A DNA stretch of 64,000 nt from an uncultured Phycisphaerae bacterium. Its GTDB lineage: Bacteria > Planctomycetota > Phycisphaerae > Sedimentisphaerales > Anaerohalosphaeraceae. The first letter of the stretch is position 1; every line of letters begins with the position of its first letter. This document shows, piece by piece, positions 63,556-64,000 of the stretch. The position numbers and the translations under genes are program-made. Where the stretch lies: contig CALEDR010000007.1 of NCBI GenBank assembly GCA_937949545.1, forward strand, positions 1 to 64,000, read 5' to 3'. The notes beneath the pieces were generated by a model, which did not search any database, was not told the origin of the DNA, and saw only the letters and a list, made by a program, of their open reading frames with translations.

Positions 63556-64000
63556 TTACGGATAGAACCGCTCGAAGGGGAAATTGCGAATCATATAGGC
63601 TAAATCCGTCCCTTCTCCGGCCGGAATCTCATTGAAATTGACCCGCTGTTCTTTGGCCATCTTGAGGGTGGATTTGTCCACCCAGCGGTGTTTTTCTCCG
63701 TGTCCATCGGCAAACCCGAGGATGCTTCGCCCCAGATGGGCAATCGAAATCGGATCAATCCAGGTATTGGGCGTCTGGGGCTTGATGACCCAGGAATTGA
63801 CATTCATCCCGCGGCCGTCCACTTCTTCCACGAGAATGTATTTGTCTCCGGGTGATTTAATGGTGGTGGTCTTCAGGTGGGGATAATAGCCCTGCCACTG
63901 GATTTCTGAGGAGGAGTTGGGGCCCACGCCTGCAGCGAGGGAATAACTGCGGTATCCGCCGACACCGGTGCCGTTGGCCGTTGTCGGGGGATGCAGGTGG
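63556..64000 (-). CDS. Type II secretion pseudopilin-like protein, H-X9-DG type (partial)
   Basis: The frame stays open to the right edge, so the N-terminus is missing. The visible 147 residues include Y-R-S-Y-S-L-A-A-G, a later I-L-V-E-E-V-D and the C-terminal block A-H-L-G-R-S-I-L-G-F-A-D-G-H-G-E, which has the F-A-D-G-H of the H-X9-DG prepilin domain. Such proteins (DUF1559-like) are numerous in Planctomycetota and start with a prepilin cleavage site and one helix. Role: probable minor pseudopilin or surface fibre; individual function unknown. Confidence 0.85.
   Translation of the reverse strand, partial: HLHPPTTANGTGVGGYRSYSLAAGVGPNSSSEIQWQGYYPHLKTTTIKSPGDKYILVEEVDGRGMNVNSWVIKPQTPNTWIDPISIAHLGRSILGFADGHGEKHRWVDKSTLKMAKEQRVNFNEIPAGEGTDLAYMIRNFPFERFYP

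Overview
The window is a moderately GC-rich bacterial chromosome segment that reads as Planctomycetota, probably class Phycisphaerae (Sedimentisphaerales-like). The main pointers are a pseudopilin of the H-X9-DG type running off the right edge, a large secreted protein with a planctomycete-style dockerin-like repeat near its C-terminus, a uroporphyrinogen-decarboxylase-family gene beside a sugar porter and a GH5 glycosidase, and TonB-dependent receptors with a D-L-F-E-x-S-x-E-E-L-M leader motif. This assignment is inferred from gene content; no rRNA is present. No prophage, IS element or CRISPR array was seen.

Layout. 0-4 kb: small membrane and secreted proteins, a lipoprotein gene, and two intergenic segments that each have their own promoter and intrinsic terminator and look like structured small RNAs. 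4-11 kb: queA, an alpha/beta hydrolase, enolase, an FtsB/DivIC-like protein and ftsK (eno next to ftsB is a widespread order). 11-12.5 kb: a ParA-type ATPase fused to a glycogen-binding CBM48/AMPK-beta domain, the most unusual gene here. 13-17 kb: GH5 glycosidase, MFS sugar porter and URO-D-like protein on the minus strand. 17-22.7 kb: a complete RND tripartite efflux operon. 23-31 kb: tRNA-Pro(CGG), efp and the recombination nuclease genes addA and addB. 31-34 kb: an intact TonB-dependent receptor behind a perfect LacI-type palindrome, and a phage-like ThyX-related protein. 34-40 kb: an assimilatory sulfate reduction operon (DUF2061, cysH, cysD, cysNC, sulfite reductase) under a probable Rrf2/CymR-like regulator. 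40-48.6 kb: MgtC, a DRTGG-domain ATPase, a lone class I fumarase alpha part with a beta-propeller protein and an S55 peptidase, then a TPR protein and RluD-type pseudouridine synthase. 48.6-56.4 kb: a large secreted multidomain protein, a frameshifted ABC exporter and a doubly broken TonB-dependent receptor. 56.6-64 kb: pcm, recG, ktrB, ktrA and a HAD phosphatase in one minus-strand series, a lipoprotein, and the partial pseudopilin.

How the genes fit together. The sulfur operon goes from sulfate to sulfide through APS: CysH carries the four cysteines of an iron-sulfur APS reductase, and the APS-kinase half of CysNC has diverged at its substrate-binding positions, as expected if PAPS is not needed. 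Sugar uptake genes (TonB receptor with LacI-type operator, MFS porter, GH5, dockerin-bearing protein) suggest a polysaccharide-using heterotroph. Several sigma70-like promoters (TTGNNN, 16-17 bp, TATAAT-like) and strong hairpin/T-tract terminators can be read directly. Start sites given below were chosen by ribosome-binding sites and family start motifs, and often differ from the longest reading frame.
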